A stretch of 49,475 nt of DNA from Zoogloea sp. GTDB taxonomy: Bacteria > Pseudomonadota > Gammaproteobacteria > Burkholderiales > Rhodocyclaceae. Location: contig JAKLLO010000014.1 of assembly GCA_023150095.1 (NCBI GenBank), positions 1-49,475 on the forward strand. Direction: 5' to 3'. Every line of letters begins with the position of its first letter. The first letter of the stretch is position 1. The notes beneath the pieces are model-generated. The model was not told the origin of the DNA, made no database searches, and saw only the letters and a list, made by a program, of their open reading frames with translations. Shown here piece after piece: positions 6,539 to 15,738 of the stretch. The translations under genes were made by a program, and so were the position numbers.

Positions 6539-8422
6539 TCAGCCTTGGGTTTTTCGTTGCAGCAGGGCGCGCAGCTTGGCCGGGCGGACGGGCTTGTGCA
6601 GGAGCGGGATTTCGGCCTGCTGGGCGGCGTTGGCGGTGGCCGACGAGGTGTCGCCGCTGAGGATGATCGCCGGGATCGACTTGCCGAAATGGGCGCGCAG
6701 GCGCTGGATGGTCTCGAGCCCGTCGGCGGTGCCGGCGATCTGGTAGTCGGAGAGGATGATGTCCGGCGGCGAGCCGGCGGCGTCGAGGGCGGTGAGGATG
6801 TCGGCCTGGTTGTCGGAGGCGGTGACCTGGCAGCCCCAGGATTCGAGCAGCCCGACGGTGCTGGCGACGGCGAGCTCGTCGTCGTCCACCAGCGCCACAT
6901 GAAGCCCGTTGAGCGCCTGGCTGGCGACCGGGTGGCTGCCTTCGGCGACCACGCCTGGCGCGGCGGCGGGCAGCTCGACGGCGAACACGGCGCCGTTGCC
7001 TGGGCTGGACTTGAGGGACAGGGGGTGGTTGAGCAGGTCGGTGAGCCGCCGCACGATGGCGAGGCCGAGCCCGAGGCCCTTGGCCCGGTTGCGCTCCGGG
7101 TTGTCGAGCTGGACGAACTCCTGAAAGATCGCCTCCTGGGCTTCCGGAGCGATGCCGGGGCCGTTGTCGCGCACCTCGATGCGCACCCGGCGGTCGCGCT
7201 TGCGGCAGCACAGCAGGATGGTGCCGCCCGGGGCGTAGCGCAGGGCGTTGCTGATGAGGTTGTGGAGGATGCGCTCGAGCAGCAGCGGGTCGCTCTCGAC
7301 CCACAGGCTGGTGGGACGCAGGCGCAGGCGCTGGCCGCGCATCTCGGCTTCGCGGCGGTAATCCACCTCGATGCGTTCGAGCAGCGGCTGGAGCGGGAAG
7401 GGCTTGATCTGGCGATCCAGCACGCCCACATCGAGGCGCGAGATGTCGAGCAGGCTGTCGAGGAGGTTTTCCATCGTCTCGGCCGACACGGCGATCTGCT
7501 CGACGAGCCGGTGGGTGTCGGGGGCGTGGGGCTTCTGGCCGAGCTCGGCGACGAACAGCCCGAGGGCGTGCATGGGCTGGCGCAGGTCGTGGCTGGCGGC
7601 GGCCAGGAAGCGGGTCTTGGCGCGGTTGCCGCGCTCGGCTTCTTCCTTCTTCTCTTTCAGTTCGCGGGTGGCGGCCTCGATCTGGCGTTCGAGGTCTTCC
7701 CGCGAGGCCCCCAGTTTGTCGGCCATGTCGTTGACGCCCTCGGCGAGGGTGCGCAGGCTGCGCCCGCCTTCGACGGGCACCCGGGCCGAGAGGTCACCCT
7801 GGCCGAAGCGGGTGACGGTGGAGGCGATGCGCTGGATCGGGCCGGAGATGCCGCGGCTCATGCGCAGCGCCAGGGCCACGCTGGCGATGAGTACGGTGAT
7901 CACCATCAGGAAGGCGTGCCAGAGCAGGTGGCGTTCTTCGGCGCGCAGGGAGTCCTGGGTCATCTCGACCAGCACCTCGCCGCGCTGCTCGGTGCCGGTA
8001 GGTGCGTTGCCATTGCCGTTGCCGAGGAAGGGGTCCTCGATGTTCACGCCGACCCCGGTGACCGGTTCGCGGAAGCGCAGGGGCGAATCCGCGCTGTCGA
8101 GGGGGCGGCGCTCGGGCGTGGAGAGCTCGGTGAGCACCTGCTGCTGAGGGCCGTACACCACCACGCGGACCACGTCCTTCTCGACCACGATGGCGTTGCT
8201 CAGCTTGCGCAGGCTTTCGAGGTTGCCCGAGAACACGCCGTATTCGCTGGCGGCGGCGAGCTGGCGGGCCAGCGCCTTGCCCCGCTGGCGGTGCACCTCT
8301 TCCAGGTCGGACAGCCGGGACGAGGTGAAGTAGCCGATCAGCAGCGACGCCATCACCATCGTCGGCAGTACCGCGATGAGGATGGTCCGGGCCCGGATGT
8401 CGAGGTTGCCTTCGCTGATCAT
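6539..8422 (-). CDS. Membrane hybrid histidine kinase with C-terminal receiver
   Basis: Two-component sensor of 627 residues. Order of parts: membrane helix about 13-33, periplasmic sensor about 34-165, membrane helix about 168-188, HAMP about 188-240, coiled coil to 265, HisKA with SHDLRQPMHALGLFVAEL (phospho-His 278), HATPase with NLISNALRYAP, RDNGPGIAP and GLGLGLAIVRR, and a receiver from about residue 505 (LVDDDE, acceptor Asp in LSDYQIAG, Lys in LLHKPVRP). SHDLRQP kinases often phosphorylate LuxR-type regulators, and one is divergently encoded nearby (11562-12209). The ATG overlaps the TGA of the binding-protein gene by four bases (ATGA), so the two are translationally coupled. Confidence 0.92.
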   Translation of the reverse strand: MISEGNLDIRARTILIAVLPTMVMASLLIGYFTSSRLSDLEEVHRQRGKALARQLAAASEYGVFSGNLESLRKLSNAIVVEKDVVRVVVYGPQQQVLTELSTPERRPLDSADSPLRFREPVTGVGVNIEDPFLGNGNGNAPTGTEQRGEVLVEMTQDSLRAEERHLLWHAFLMVITVLIASVALALRMSRGISGPIQRIASTVTRFGQGDLSARVPVEGGRSLRTLAEGVNDMADKLGASREDLERQIEAATRELKEKKEEAERGNRAKTRFLAAASHDLRQPMHALGLFVAELGQKPHAPDTHRLVEQIAVSAETMENLLDSLLDISRLDVGVLDRQIKPFPLQPLLERIEVDYRREAEMRGQRLRLRPTSLWVESDPLLLERILHNLISNALRYAPGGTILLCCRKRDRRVRIEVRDNGPGIAPEAQEAIFQEFVQLDNPERNRAKGLGLGLAIVRRLTDLLNHPLSLKSSPGNGAVFAVELPAAAPGVVAEGSHPVASQALNGLHVALVDDDELAVASTVGLLESWGCQVTASDNQADILTALDAAGSPPDIILSDYQIAGTADGLETIQRLRAHFGKSIPAIILSGDTSSATANAAQQAEIPLLHKPVRPAKLRALLQRKTQG

Positions 8423-9348
8423 GGCGGGTTCTCCGCGCGTTCGAGTCGCTCACGCAGGACGTTGGCGTCCTCGAGGGTGATGCCCAGGGAGCGGGCAACG
8501 TAGGGGTTGGTGCTGATCCGGAACTGGCGTGGCGCGGTGGGCGGCGGCAGGCTGCCGCTGACAAGCCCGATCCGCGCCGCCTCGCCGGCCTGCTGGCCGA
8601 TCTGGGCTGGCGTGCTGTAGAGGGCGAAGAGGGCGCCGGCCTTGACGTAGGCCGGCGAGAAGCCGATCACCGGCGAGCGGTGGTGGTAGGCCGTCAGGAG
8701 GATGTTGGAGATCGTCCGGTTGTTGAACAGCAGGGTGTCGGGCACCGCCAGCAGCACGGTGGGTTCGGCCAGCATGCGCTGCAGGGCGGGGTAGAGATCG
8801 CTCTCCTCGCTGGCGTATTCGAGCACCGGGCGCAGCCGCTTGTCCCGGGCGCTGGCCTGCAGGCGGCTGCCCAGCTCGGTGCTCTCGCGGCCGACCACCA
8901 GTCCGACCCGCGGCCAGTCGGGCAGGGCGATGCGCAGCAGCTCGATCTGCCGTGAGGTGGGCTGGTCGATGAACACCGCCGACACCCGCCGGGTGTCGTC
9001 ACCCCGGTTGGGCAGGCGCTCGTACGCGCTGCGCGGCAGCAGGGTGTGGAGGATCAGGGTGCGCGGGGCGAGGTTGGCGATGGTCTGGGCGGCGCGGGTG
9101 CCGAAGGTGACCACCAGCCCGGTGTTGCCGAGGGCGGCGGCATCCTCGGCGCGCAGCGGCACCATCAGCGTCTGGGGGCGGTGGCCGGCGCTGCGCAGCT
9201 CGGCGGTGAGGGCTTCGGCGGCCTCCCTGAAGGCTGGGCTTTCTTCCGACATGACGAGCACTACCGATGCGGCGAGCGCGTGCAGCGGCACCCCGCAGGC
9301 CAGGAGGGCCAGCAGGGTGACGACGAAGGCGCGCCGGATCAGCCTCAT
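8419..9348 (-). CDS. Orphan periplasmic binding protein, ABC_sub_bind (TrpX-like) family
   Basis: Exported protein of 309 residues with a signal peptide (MRLIRRAF then a hydrophobic core ending in PLHALA, about residue 26). The fold pattern is that of the ABC_sub_bind family: a first lobe with VVLVMSEESPAFREAAEAL and FGTRAAQTI, and a second lobe with PRVGLVVGRES, VPDTLLFNN and SPVIGFSPAYVKAGAL. No permease or ATPase gene is adjacent. Instead it lies between a TonB-dependent receptor (6-base gap) and a hybrid kinase (4-base overlap). This suggests it presents a ligand to the kinase rather than feeding an importer; that is inference. Confidence 0.85.
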   Translation of the reverse strand: MRLIRRAFVVTLLALLACGVPLHALAASVVLVMSEESPAFREAAEALTAELRSAGHRPQTLMVPLRAEDAAALGNTGLVVTFGTRAAQTIANLAPRTLILHTLLPRSAYERLPNRGDDTRRVSAVFIDQPTSRQIELLRIALPDWPRVGLVVGRESTELGSRLQASARDKRLRPVLEYASEESDLYPALQRMLAEPTVLLAVPDTLLFNNRTISNILLTAYHHRSPVIGFSPAYVKAGALFALYSTPAQIGQQAGEAARIGLVSGSLPPPTAPRQFRISTNPYVARSLGITLEDANVLRERLERAENPP

Positions 9349-9354
9349 CAGGCG

Positions 9355-11448
9355 TCAGAGTTCCAGATTCACGCTGGCGAAGATGGTGCGGGCCCACCAG
9401 GAGGTGTCCGGTGCGTAGGTCTGGTCCGGGCCGTCCACGTTACGGGCGGTGACGGAGACCTCGCCCCGGGCGATGCTGGCCGGGAGGCGGCGGGCGAGGC
9501 GCAGGTCGAGCTGACGGTAGGGCGAGGTCTTGTGCCAGTTGTCCTGGTACCAGCTCATCGAGCCGATCCAGTGCTTGGCAAAGCTGAACTGCCAGCCGGG
9601 GAGGAACTCCCACGCGCCGAAGAGGGAGGAGCTCTGTTTGGGGGCGCTGTATTCCACCCAGCCGCTGGAGTTGGTCCTGGCTTCGGTGGCGCTGAAGTTG
9701 GGGTTGTCGATGCGCAGCGCGGTGTGGTGGGCGGTAAGCCAGGTGCGCGGCGACGGGCGCCAGGTGGCCGAGATCTCGAGGCCGCGGATGTTGGCTTCGC
9801 CGCTGTTGGTGAAGTAGCGCGTGTTGCTGCGCGAGAACAGCCCGACCGTGGAGGGTTCCAGCTTCATCTCGATCAGATCGCGGCCGCGCTCAAGGAAAAG
9901 GCGGGCGTCGATGGTGGTGGCGATCTTGCGCAGTTCGGCCAGATAGCCGATTTCGTAGGTGGTGATCCGCTCGGCATGCAGGTCGGGTGACGGGCGGAAG
10001 GTCTGGTTCAAGGGTGTGCCGGCGGGGATGGTCCGGCCGGGAATCGAGAACGGCGCCGAGTTGCTGAAGATCATGCTGGACCTCTGCTCGAACGCCATCG
10101 GGTTGCGATGGGAACGGTTGATCGAGATGCGCCAGGTCTGGCTGTCCGTCATATGATAGTTGGCTGAGGCGCGCGGTGCCAGTGCTGCCCGGGTGAGCGA
10201 GTTGTCCTCGATCATCGCCCCCGCGTTGAACAGCCAGCGCTCGGAGGCCCGCCATTCGAGGGTGCCGAAGGCGCGGGTCACGGTGCTGCGTACCGGCTCG
10301 GTGGTGTTGAAGCGCGACGGTGCGGCGATCAGGTCGGTGCGCCAGCCGGCCCCGGCCACGGCCCGCAGCGACGGGGCGAGGGTGGTGACGCGCTGGAGCT
10401 CCAGGTCGTCACGGGTGGCCTTGAAGTCGTAGTCGAAGCGAACCGGGATGTAGATCGTCCGGGTTGCGCCGCCCAGGGTGACATTGGCCGGCACGTTGAG
10501 GTTGTAGTGGTCGCGGCCGTTTTCTTCCTGGTGGTAGTAGGTGACGGTCAGCTCCTCTCCGGAGGAGGGGGCGTTGCGCCAGCGCAGCAGGCCGAAGCCG
10601 GTGTAAATGCGCATCGGCCGCTCGGGGTCGGTGGCGTTCTGATCCTTGCCGGTGCCTTCGTGGGAGTCGGTCCAGCCGGTCTGGAAGTCGACGCTGTTCT
10701 CGCTGTTGGCGCGCCACTCGGTGTTGAGGGTGGCGAGCTGGGTGTAGCGCCAGTCGTTGATCCGCTGCGCGCCCTTGTCGTAATTGCCAAAGCCGTGGTC
10801 GTAGGTGCGCGAGACCGAGAGGCGCATGGCCATGTCGTTGAACTGGTGGCCGATGCGGGCCCCGACATCGTTGATGCCGTTGTCGCCCACCCGATAGCGC
10901 ACCGCGCCGCCGAGGGTTTCGGACGGCGAGCGGGTGATGATGTTGGCCACGCCGAGGAAGGCGTTGCTGCCGTAGGTGGCGGAGTTGGAACCGCGGAAGA
11001 CCTCGATGCGCTCGATGTCGTCGATGTCCACGCCGATCTGGTTCCACTCGACCCCGGAGATCAGGTAGGGCGAGTAGATCGAGCGGCCGTCCACCTGCAC
11101 CAGCATCCGCCGGGGGGCGTCGTCGGACAGCCCGTGGTAGGTGACCAGCGGCTGGTTGCCGGTGTGCATTCCGAGCTGGAAGCCGGGCACGAGGCGGAAC
11201 AGCTCGTAGATGTTGCGAGCACCGGAGGCGCGGATCATCTCCCGGTCGAGCACCGTGACGGCGCCCGGTGCATCGGCGGGCGCCTGGGACAGGCGGGTGG
11301 CCGACAGCACGACCGGCAGATCACTCAGGTGATCGGCCTCGCTGATGTCATCTTGGTTGGCTGGCGCTGACAGGGGCAGGAGCGTGATCAGCAGGGGAAG
11401 GGTGCGCAGTCGCGCAGAAATTTGGCGTGTAATCTTGGTGGGCGGCAT
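9355..11448 (-). CDS. TonB-dependent outer-membrane receptor
   Basis: Outer-membrane beta-barrel importer driven by TonB. From ATG 11448 it has a signal peptide (PPTKITRQISARLRTLPLLITLLPLSAPANA-like region), then a plug domain with VVLSATRLSQAPADAPGAV, VQVDGRSIYSP and IERIEVFRGSNSATYG, followed by the barrel. It ends in an aromatic/aliphatic stretch, TIFASVNLEL. The frame also has a TTG at 11472, but the ATG gives a cleaner signal peptide; neither has a strong ribosome site. It is first of three genes ending in a hybrid kinase, which suggests uptake and sensing of one compound. The plug resembles receptors often annotated for vitamin B12 or siderophores, but the ligand is unknown. Confidence 0.87.
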   Translation of the reverse strand: MPPTKITRQISARLRTLPLLITLLPLSAPANQDDISEADHLSDLPVVLSATRLSQAPADAPGAVTVLDREMIRASGARNIYELFRLVPGFQLGMHTGNQPLVTYHGLSDDAPRRMLVQVDGRSIYSPYLISGVEWNQIGVDIDDIERIEVFRGSNSATYGSNAFLGVANIITRSPSETLGGAVRYRVGDNGINDVGARIGHQFNDMAMRLSVSRTYDHGFGNYDKGAQRINDWRYTQLATLNTEWRANSENSVDFQTGWTDSHEGTGKDQNATDPERPMRIYTGFGLLRWRNAPSSGEELTVTYYHQEENGRDHYNLNVPANVTLGGATRTIYIPVRFDYDFKATRDDLELQRVTTLAPSLRAVAGAGWRTDLIAAPSRFNTTEPVRSTVTRAFGTLEWRASERWLFNAGAMIEDNSLTRAALAPRASANYHMTDSQTWRISINRSHRNPMAFEQRSSMIFSNSAPFSIPGRTIPAGTPLNQTFRPSPDLHAERITTYEIGYLAELRKIATTIDARLFLERGRDLIEMKLEPSTVGLFSRSNTRYFTNSGEANIRGLEISATWRPSPRTWLTAHHTALRIDNPNFSATEARTNSSGWVEYSAPKQSSSLFGAWEFLPGWQFSFAKHWIGSMSWYQDNWHKTSPYRQLDLRLARRLPASIARGEVSVTARNVDGPDQTYAPDTSWWARTIFASVNLEL

Positions 11449-11561
11449 GGTTTTTGCCGAATTGGCTAGCAAACCACGATTTTGTACGTTTTGGGCAGGG
11501 CTGGGTAGGCTAAACTGCTGGGGCGAACCGAAACGGACTTATCCGCAATGAATTGGCGGTC

Positions 11562-12209
11562 ATGATGCAGACACGTATTCTGATTATCGAAGACCATGTG
11601 CTGGTGAGGGAAGCCATGGCTCTGACCCTCGCCCAGGTGGGAGAAGGGGTGCACTGCCAGCAGGCCAGCAACGCCACCGATGCACTCGCGCTGCTTGAGG
11701 CGGATCCTGACTGCGACCTGCTGGTCGTCGATCTGATGCTGCCGGAAATCAACGGTTTTTCCCTGCTTGGCGTGATCGCCAAGCGCTTTCCCGATGTGCC
11801 GGCCCTGGTGGTGTCGGCGCTCGACGACCGGGAGTCTGTACAGCGGGCGATGAAGGCCGGTGCGTCCGGCTTCGTCTCCAAGGCGAGCCCCAGCAACACC
11901 CTGATCGAAGCCGTGCGCACCGTGCTGGCCGGCGGGGTGTTCACCCCCGAGGCGGCCACCGGCAGCGATGGCGGCAACCGCAACCGGCGCGCCAGCCAGG
12001 CCTTCGCCGAACGTTTCCAGCTCACCGCGGCCCAGGGGCGGGTGCTCGAGCTGGTGGCCCAGGGCAAGTCGAACCGGGACATCGCCGAATTCCTCGGCCT
12101 GTCGGAGGGCACGGTCAAGGTCCACGTCTCGGCGATCCTGAAGGCGCTGGGAGTGACCAGCCGGGCGCAAGCCCTGCTGCTGATGACCCGGGCGGGTCTG
12201 CGGGTCTGA
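11562..12209 (+). CDS. LuxR/NarL-family response regulator
   Basis: DNA-binding response regulator of 215 residues. The receiver (about 1-120) has acidic pocket IIEDH, acceptor Asp in LVVDLMLPEING, Ser/Thr in VVSALDD and Lys in FVSKASP. The LuxR helix-turn-helix at the C-terminus reads LTAAQGRVLELVAQGKSNRDIAEFLGLSEGTVKVHVSAILKAL. I chose ATG 11562 rather than the TTG at 11553; another ATG follows at 11565. It is divergent from the receptor/binding protein/hybrid kinase operon with 113 bases between the start codons, so it is the natural partner of that kinase and could control the shared promoter region. Confidence 0.9.
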   Translation: MMQTRILIIEDHVLVREAMALTLAQVGEGVHCQQASNATDALALLEADPDCDLLVVDLMLPEINGFSLLGVIAKRFPDVPALVVSALDDRESVQRAMKAGASGFVSKASPSNTLIEAVRTVLAGGVFTPEAATGSDGGNRNRRASQAFAERFQLTAAQGRVLELVAQGKSNRDIAEFLGLSEGTVKVHVSAILKALGVTSRAQALLLMTRAGLRV

Positions 12210-12275
12210 GGTTCTCCGGGTATTGCGCCCGGAATTGCCAGTCCGGCCCGGGCGGTGGGGATGTTCGGACCATCT

Positions 12276-12310
12276 TTGTGCGAATGGTTCTTATTACCGA
12301 TTATAATCGG
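12276..12310 (+). promoter_or_regulatory. Candidate iron-regulated promoter (Fur-like site plus perfect -10)
   Basis: A consensus -10 TATAAT is at 12302-12307 inside the palindrome CCGATTATAATCGG (12297-12310). Just upstream, 12279-12295 reads on the minus strand AATAAGAACCATTCGCA, close to Fur boxes of the AATGAGAATCATT kind, and overlaps the -35/spacer. A site placed like this would let Fur-iron block transcription of the downstream FeoB-type gene. Confidence 0.6.
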
Positions 12311-12372
12311 ACGCAATGGATCACTGCAGGGCGGTTTTCGATGAATCGGATTGAAGGGTGGGGTGACTGCTG

Positions 12373-14403
12373 ATGGGTGCCGCAGCGCCGGTCGTCGCAA
12401 CGGTTTCACTGCCGCGCAGCCTGCTCAGGGGCGAGCGCCGGCCACAGATTGCCCTGGTGGGCCTGCCGCGCACCGGCAAGAGCACCATCTTCCAGGCGGC
12501 CTCGAGCACCGCGGTCGAATCCGGCCAGCTCGACGGCAGCAGCCTGGCTTTCTCCACCTGCCAGGTCAATGTCGGCCTCGAAGAGGCCGCCCTCGTCGAT
12601 CTGCCGCCCCTGCGCAGCTTTCATGATCTCGACGAGGCCGACCGCCTGCTGCTGATGGCGCTCCTCACCGGGCAGCCGGCGCGGCATGGGCAGGCCGGCT
12701 TCAAGGCGCCCGACCTGCTGATTCAGGTGGTGGACGCCACCGCCCTCGAATCCAGCCTGGCGCTGGCCCAGGAACTCTGCGAGCTGGGCAAGCCGCTGGT
12801 GATCGCCCTCAACCGCCTCGACGAGGCCCGCGAGAAGGGCGTCTACATCAACGTGGCGGCGCTGTCCGAGGCGCTCGGCGTGCCGGTGGTGCCCACCGTC
12901 GCCCACATGGGCAAGGGCATCACCACCGTCTTCGAGACGGCGCTCCAGCTGCTCCACGCCCGCAGCTGCCCGCTGCCCCAGCTGCCCAGCGCTCACCTGC
13001 GCAAGGCCCTGGCGCCGCTCAACGCAATCCTCGACACGCCGGAGGTGGAGGCCGCCTTCCGCGTGCCCCGGGCGCTGCTGCTCACCCAGGTGGCGCGGGG
13101 CGACACCTGGTTCGCGTCCGAGCTGGCCCGGCATTTCCCCGATCTGGTGCCGGCCGTCGAGGCGGCTCGCGCCGACGCAGCCCGGGTGCTGCCGCGGCCG
13201 CTGCCGGACGAGCTCTTCGCCGATCGCCACTACCGGGCGGCGGCGCTCCACGAACAGGTCAGCCGGCTCGGCCACGCCGCCGAGAAGGCCGGCTGGAAGC
13301 GCGCCCTCGACCGCATCTTCCTGCACCCCCGCTGGGGTTTCATCGGCACGCTGGCGGTGTTTGCGCTGGTGCTGTTCATGGTCTTCGAGGTGAGCACCGC
13401 CCTCGACGCGCTCACCTCCGCGCCGCTGGCGGCGTGGGTCGGCCAGTGGGAGCCGGACACCACGCTCGGCGTCATCGGGCGTGCGGTGGCCGACGGCCTC
13501 GTGGGCCTCGTCGGCATCGTGGTGCCCTACATGCTGCCGCTGGTGCTGCTGCTGGTGAGCCTTGAAGAATCGGGGATCATGCACCGGGTCGCCTTCGTGG
13601 TGGATCGGGGCTTTCACCGCATCGGCCTGCATGGCGGCGTGGCGGTGCCTTTCCTGCTCGGGCTGGGCTGCAACGTGCCGGCGCTGTCGGCGGTGGCGGC
13701 CAGTTCGTCCGGGCGCGAGCGCATCGTGGCGTCGCTCCTCATCACCTTCGTGCCGTGCTCGGCGCGCTCGGCCATCGTGCTGGCGATCGGCGGCAAATAC
13801 CTGGGCTGGGAAGGCGTGCTGGGCATCTTCCTGCTGACGATGCTGATCATCGCGGTGGCCGGCAAGCTGCTGACCCGCCGCTACGTTAAGGCCAGCCCGG
13901 GCCTGATCCAGGCGATCCCGTCCTACGCGCTGCCGCAGTGGCGGCGTCTGCTGGCGATCACCTGGGAGCGCACCAGCGACATCCTGACCATCGTCACGCC
14001 GCTGCTGGTGCTGGGCAGCGTGGTGCTGGCGCTGCTGGCCCACTTCGGTGCCGATGAAGTGATCAACATGCTGCTGCTGCCGGTGACAAGCTGGTGGCTG
14101 GGCCTGCCGGTGGCGCTGGGCGTGCCGATCCTGTTTGGCGTGCTGCGCAAGGAGCTGTCGCTGCTGATGGTCTATCAGGCCCTCGGCACCCAGGACATCT
14201 CGCTCCAGCTGGGCTGGGTGCAGATCGCCACCTTCCTGGTCTTCCTGACCTTCTACGTGCCCTGCGTGTCCACCTTTGCGGTGATGCTGAAGACCATCGG
14301 CAAGCGCGACGCCGTGTTCTCGGTGGGGCTGTCGGTGGCCGTGGCGCTGGGCATCGCGGCGCTGTGCCGGATCGTCCTGCAGGGCGTCAATCTGGTTTTC
14401 TGA
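12373..14403 (+). CDS. feoB: FeoB-type ferrous iron transporter (divergent, without FeoA)
   Basis: Inner-membrane GTP-linked Fe(II) permease, 676 residues against about 750-770 for E. coli FeoB. The N-terminal G domain has G1 GLPRTGKST, a G3-like VDLPPLRSF where the usual DLPG has lost its Gly, and G4 NRLDEA in place of NxxD. Membrane segments start near residue 325. Two gate regions are clear: LGLGCNVPALSAVAAS...FVPCSARSAIVLAI and FYVPCVSTFAVM. No feoA or feoC is adjacent. A Fur-like site and strong -10 lie upstream. The gene ends 6 bases from the convergent pilus secretin gene with no visible terminator between them. Iron is the likely substrate given the regulatory site; another divalent metal cannot be excluded. 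Confidence 0.87.
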   Translation: MGAAAPVVATVSLPRSLLRGERRPQIALVGLPRTGKSTIFQAASSTAVESGQLDGSSLAFSTCQVNVGLEEAALVDLPPLRSFHDLDEADRLLLMALLTGQPARHGQAGFKAPDLLIQVVDATALESSLALAQELCELGKPLVIALNRLDEAREKGVYINVAALSEALGVPVVPTVAHMGKGITTVFETALQLLHARSCPLPQLPSAHLRKALAPLNAILDTPEVEAAFRVPRALLLTQVARGDTWFASELARHFPDLVPAVEAARADAARVLPRPLPDELFADRHYRAAALHEQVSRLGHAAEKAGWKRALDRIFLHPRWGFIGTLAVFALVLFMVFEVSTALDALTSAPLAAWVGQWEPDTTLGVIGRAVADGLVGLVGIVVPYMLPLVLLLVSLEESGIMHRVAFVVDRGFHRIGLHGGVAVPFLLGLGCNVPALSAVAASSSGRERIVASLLITFVPCSARSAIVLAIGGKYLGWEGVLGIFLLTMLIIAVAGKLLTRRYVKASPGLIQAIPSYALPQWRRLLAITWERTSDILTIVTPLLVLGSVVLALLAHFGADEVINMLLLPVTSWWLGLPVALGVPILFGVLRKELSLLMVYQALGTQDISLQLGWVQIATFLVFLTFYVPCVSTFAVMLKTIGKRDAVFSVGLSVAVALGIAALCRIVLQGVNLVF

Positions 14404-14409
14404 GGCGGA

Positions 14410-15738
14410 TCAGTCCCGCGGGCGCAGGCGTTCGAGGGATTCGTCCAGCCCGGCCGCGCTGCGCAGGAGCGGCGGTTCGCTGTCCTCCAGCCGGGCGGCC
14501 GGATTGCCCGGCGCGGCCGCTGGCGTGGCGACGACCTCGGGCTCGCGCACGATGCGCGGGGTGATGACCACCACCGTCTCGGTGCTGGTGCCCGCATCCT
14601 CCCAGTGGGAAAACGCCGCGCCCAGCACGGGCAGCTCGCCCAGCACCGGAATGCCCGAGCGCTTGTAGTTGGCGCTGTTGCGGATCAAACCCCCGATGAA
14701 GATCGACTGCCCGTCCTCGGCGATCAGGGTGGTGTTCACCTGCGTGCTGTTCTTCGACGGGATGCTGTTGTTCACGCTCGCGGTGCTCACCTCGGGGTGG
14801 ATCTTCATCAGGATGCGGCCGCGCTCGTCGATGGACGGCGTGACCCGCAGGATCACCCCGGATTCGAGAAACTGGATGGATTCGGTGGTCACCTGGTTGA
14901 TGGTGGTCGTCACCTTGTAGCCGGTCTGGTCGCCGATGGAGGTGATCGCCTGCTGGTTCTCGAGCGCCAGCAGCTTGGGCGTGGCGAGGGTATGCACCCG
15001 GCCCTTGCTGGCCAGGGCGCTCAGGTAGATGTTCAGGTTGTCGCTCACCACGCTGAAGAACAGCCCGCTGGCGGTGCGGTCGGCGAGGCCCTTGGTGCCC
15101 ACGCTGTAGCTGCGATCGCTGCCGCCCACGATCTTCGACCAATCCACCCCGAAGGCCTCGCTGCGGTCGAGCCGCACCTCGAGGATCTTGGCCTCGATGA
15201 GGATCTGGCGGGGCTGCACGTCCACCTGCTGGAGCAGGGTCTCGATGCGGTCGACGAAGGCTGGCTGGTCTTCGACGACGATCAGGTTGCGTTCGAGCAG
15301 CGGGGTGATCTTGCCGTAGCGGGAGATGTGCTTGGTGAGGATGTCGGCGACCGTCTTGGGGTTGGAGTACTGGACCTTGAAGGTGCGCAGCCGGGTGTTG
15401 CCGGAGAGGCCGTCGAGCCCAGCGTCCTTGCGCTCGACCACCAGGAAGGTGTCGCCGCGGCGCTCGGCCACGTAGCCGGCGGCCTCGGCCACGGTGCGCA
15501 CGGCCTCGTCGGCGCTCACGTTGTAGAGGTTGACCGAAACGTTGCCGGTGACGCCCTTGCCCACCAGCACGTTGATCTTCTCGTTGCGGGAGAGCATCTC
15601 GAACACGTCGCCCACCGGCACGTCGCGCAGATTGACGGTGATGCGGCGGGGCGCGGGGTCGGCGGCGAAGGCGGCCGGCTGGCCGGTGGCGGCGAGGGCG
15701 CAGGCCACGAGGGCGGTGGCGAGGCGATGGCGGATCAC
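14410..15738 (-). CDS. mshL: MSHA-type pilus/type II secretin (MshL-like)
   Basis: Outer-membrane secretin ring through which the pilus leaves the cell, 442 residues. The GTG start at 15738 overlaps the TGA of the preceding gene (GTGA) and gives a signal peptide ending PAAFAA. The N-terminal secretin/TonB-like short domain (RRITVNLRDVPVGDVFEMLSRNEKINVLVGKGVTGNVSVNLYNV) is followed by an N-domain and the secretin core with VLGELPVLGAAFSHWED and TETVVVITPRIVREP. The protein has no large N-terminal extension, as expected for MSHA/PilQ-like forms without AMIN domains. It is the last gene of the pilus operon, after the MshI/J/K-like genes, as in Vibrio MSHA order. Confidence 0.9.
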   Translation of the reverse strand: MIRHRLATALVACALAATGQPAAFAADPAPRRITVNLRDVPVGDVFEMLSRNEKINVLVGKGVTGNVSVNLYNVSADEAVRTVAEAAGYVAERRGDTFLVVERKDAGLDGLSGNTRLRTFKVQYSNPKTVADILTKHISRYGKITPLLERNLIVVEDQPAFVDRIETLLQQVDVQPRQILIEAKILEVRLDRSEAFGVDWSKIVGGSDRSYSVGTKGLADRTASGLFFSVVSDNLNIYLSALASKGRVHTLATPKLLALENQQAITSIGDQTGYKVTTTINQVTTESIQFLESGVILRVTPSIDERGRILMKIHPEVSTASVNNSIPSKNSTQVNTTLIAEDGQSIFIGGLIRNSANYKRSGIPVLGELPVLGAAFSHWEDAGTSTETVVVITPRIVREPEVVATPAAAPGNPAARLEDSEPPLLRSAAGLDESLERLRPRD

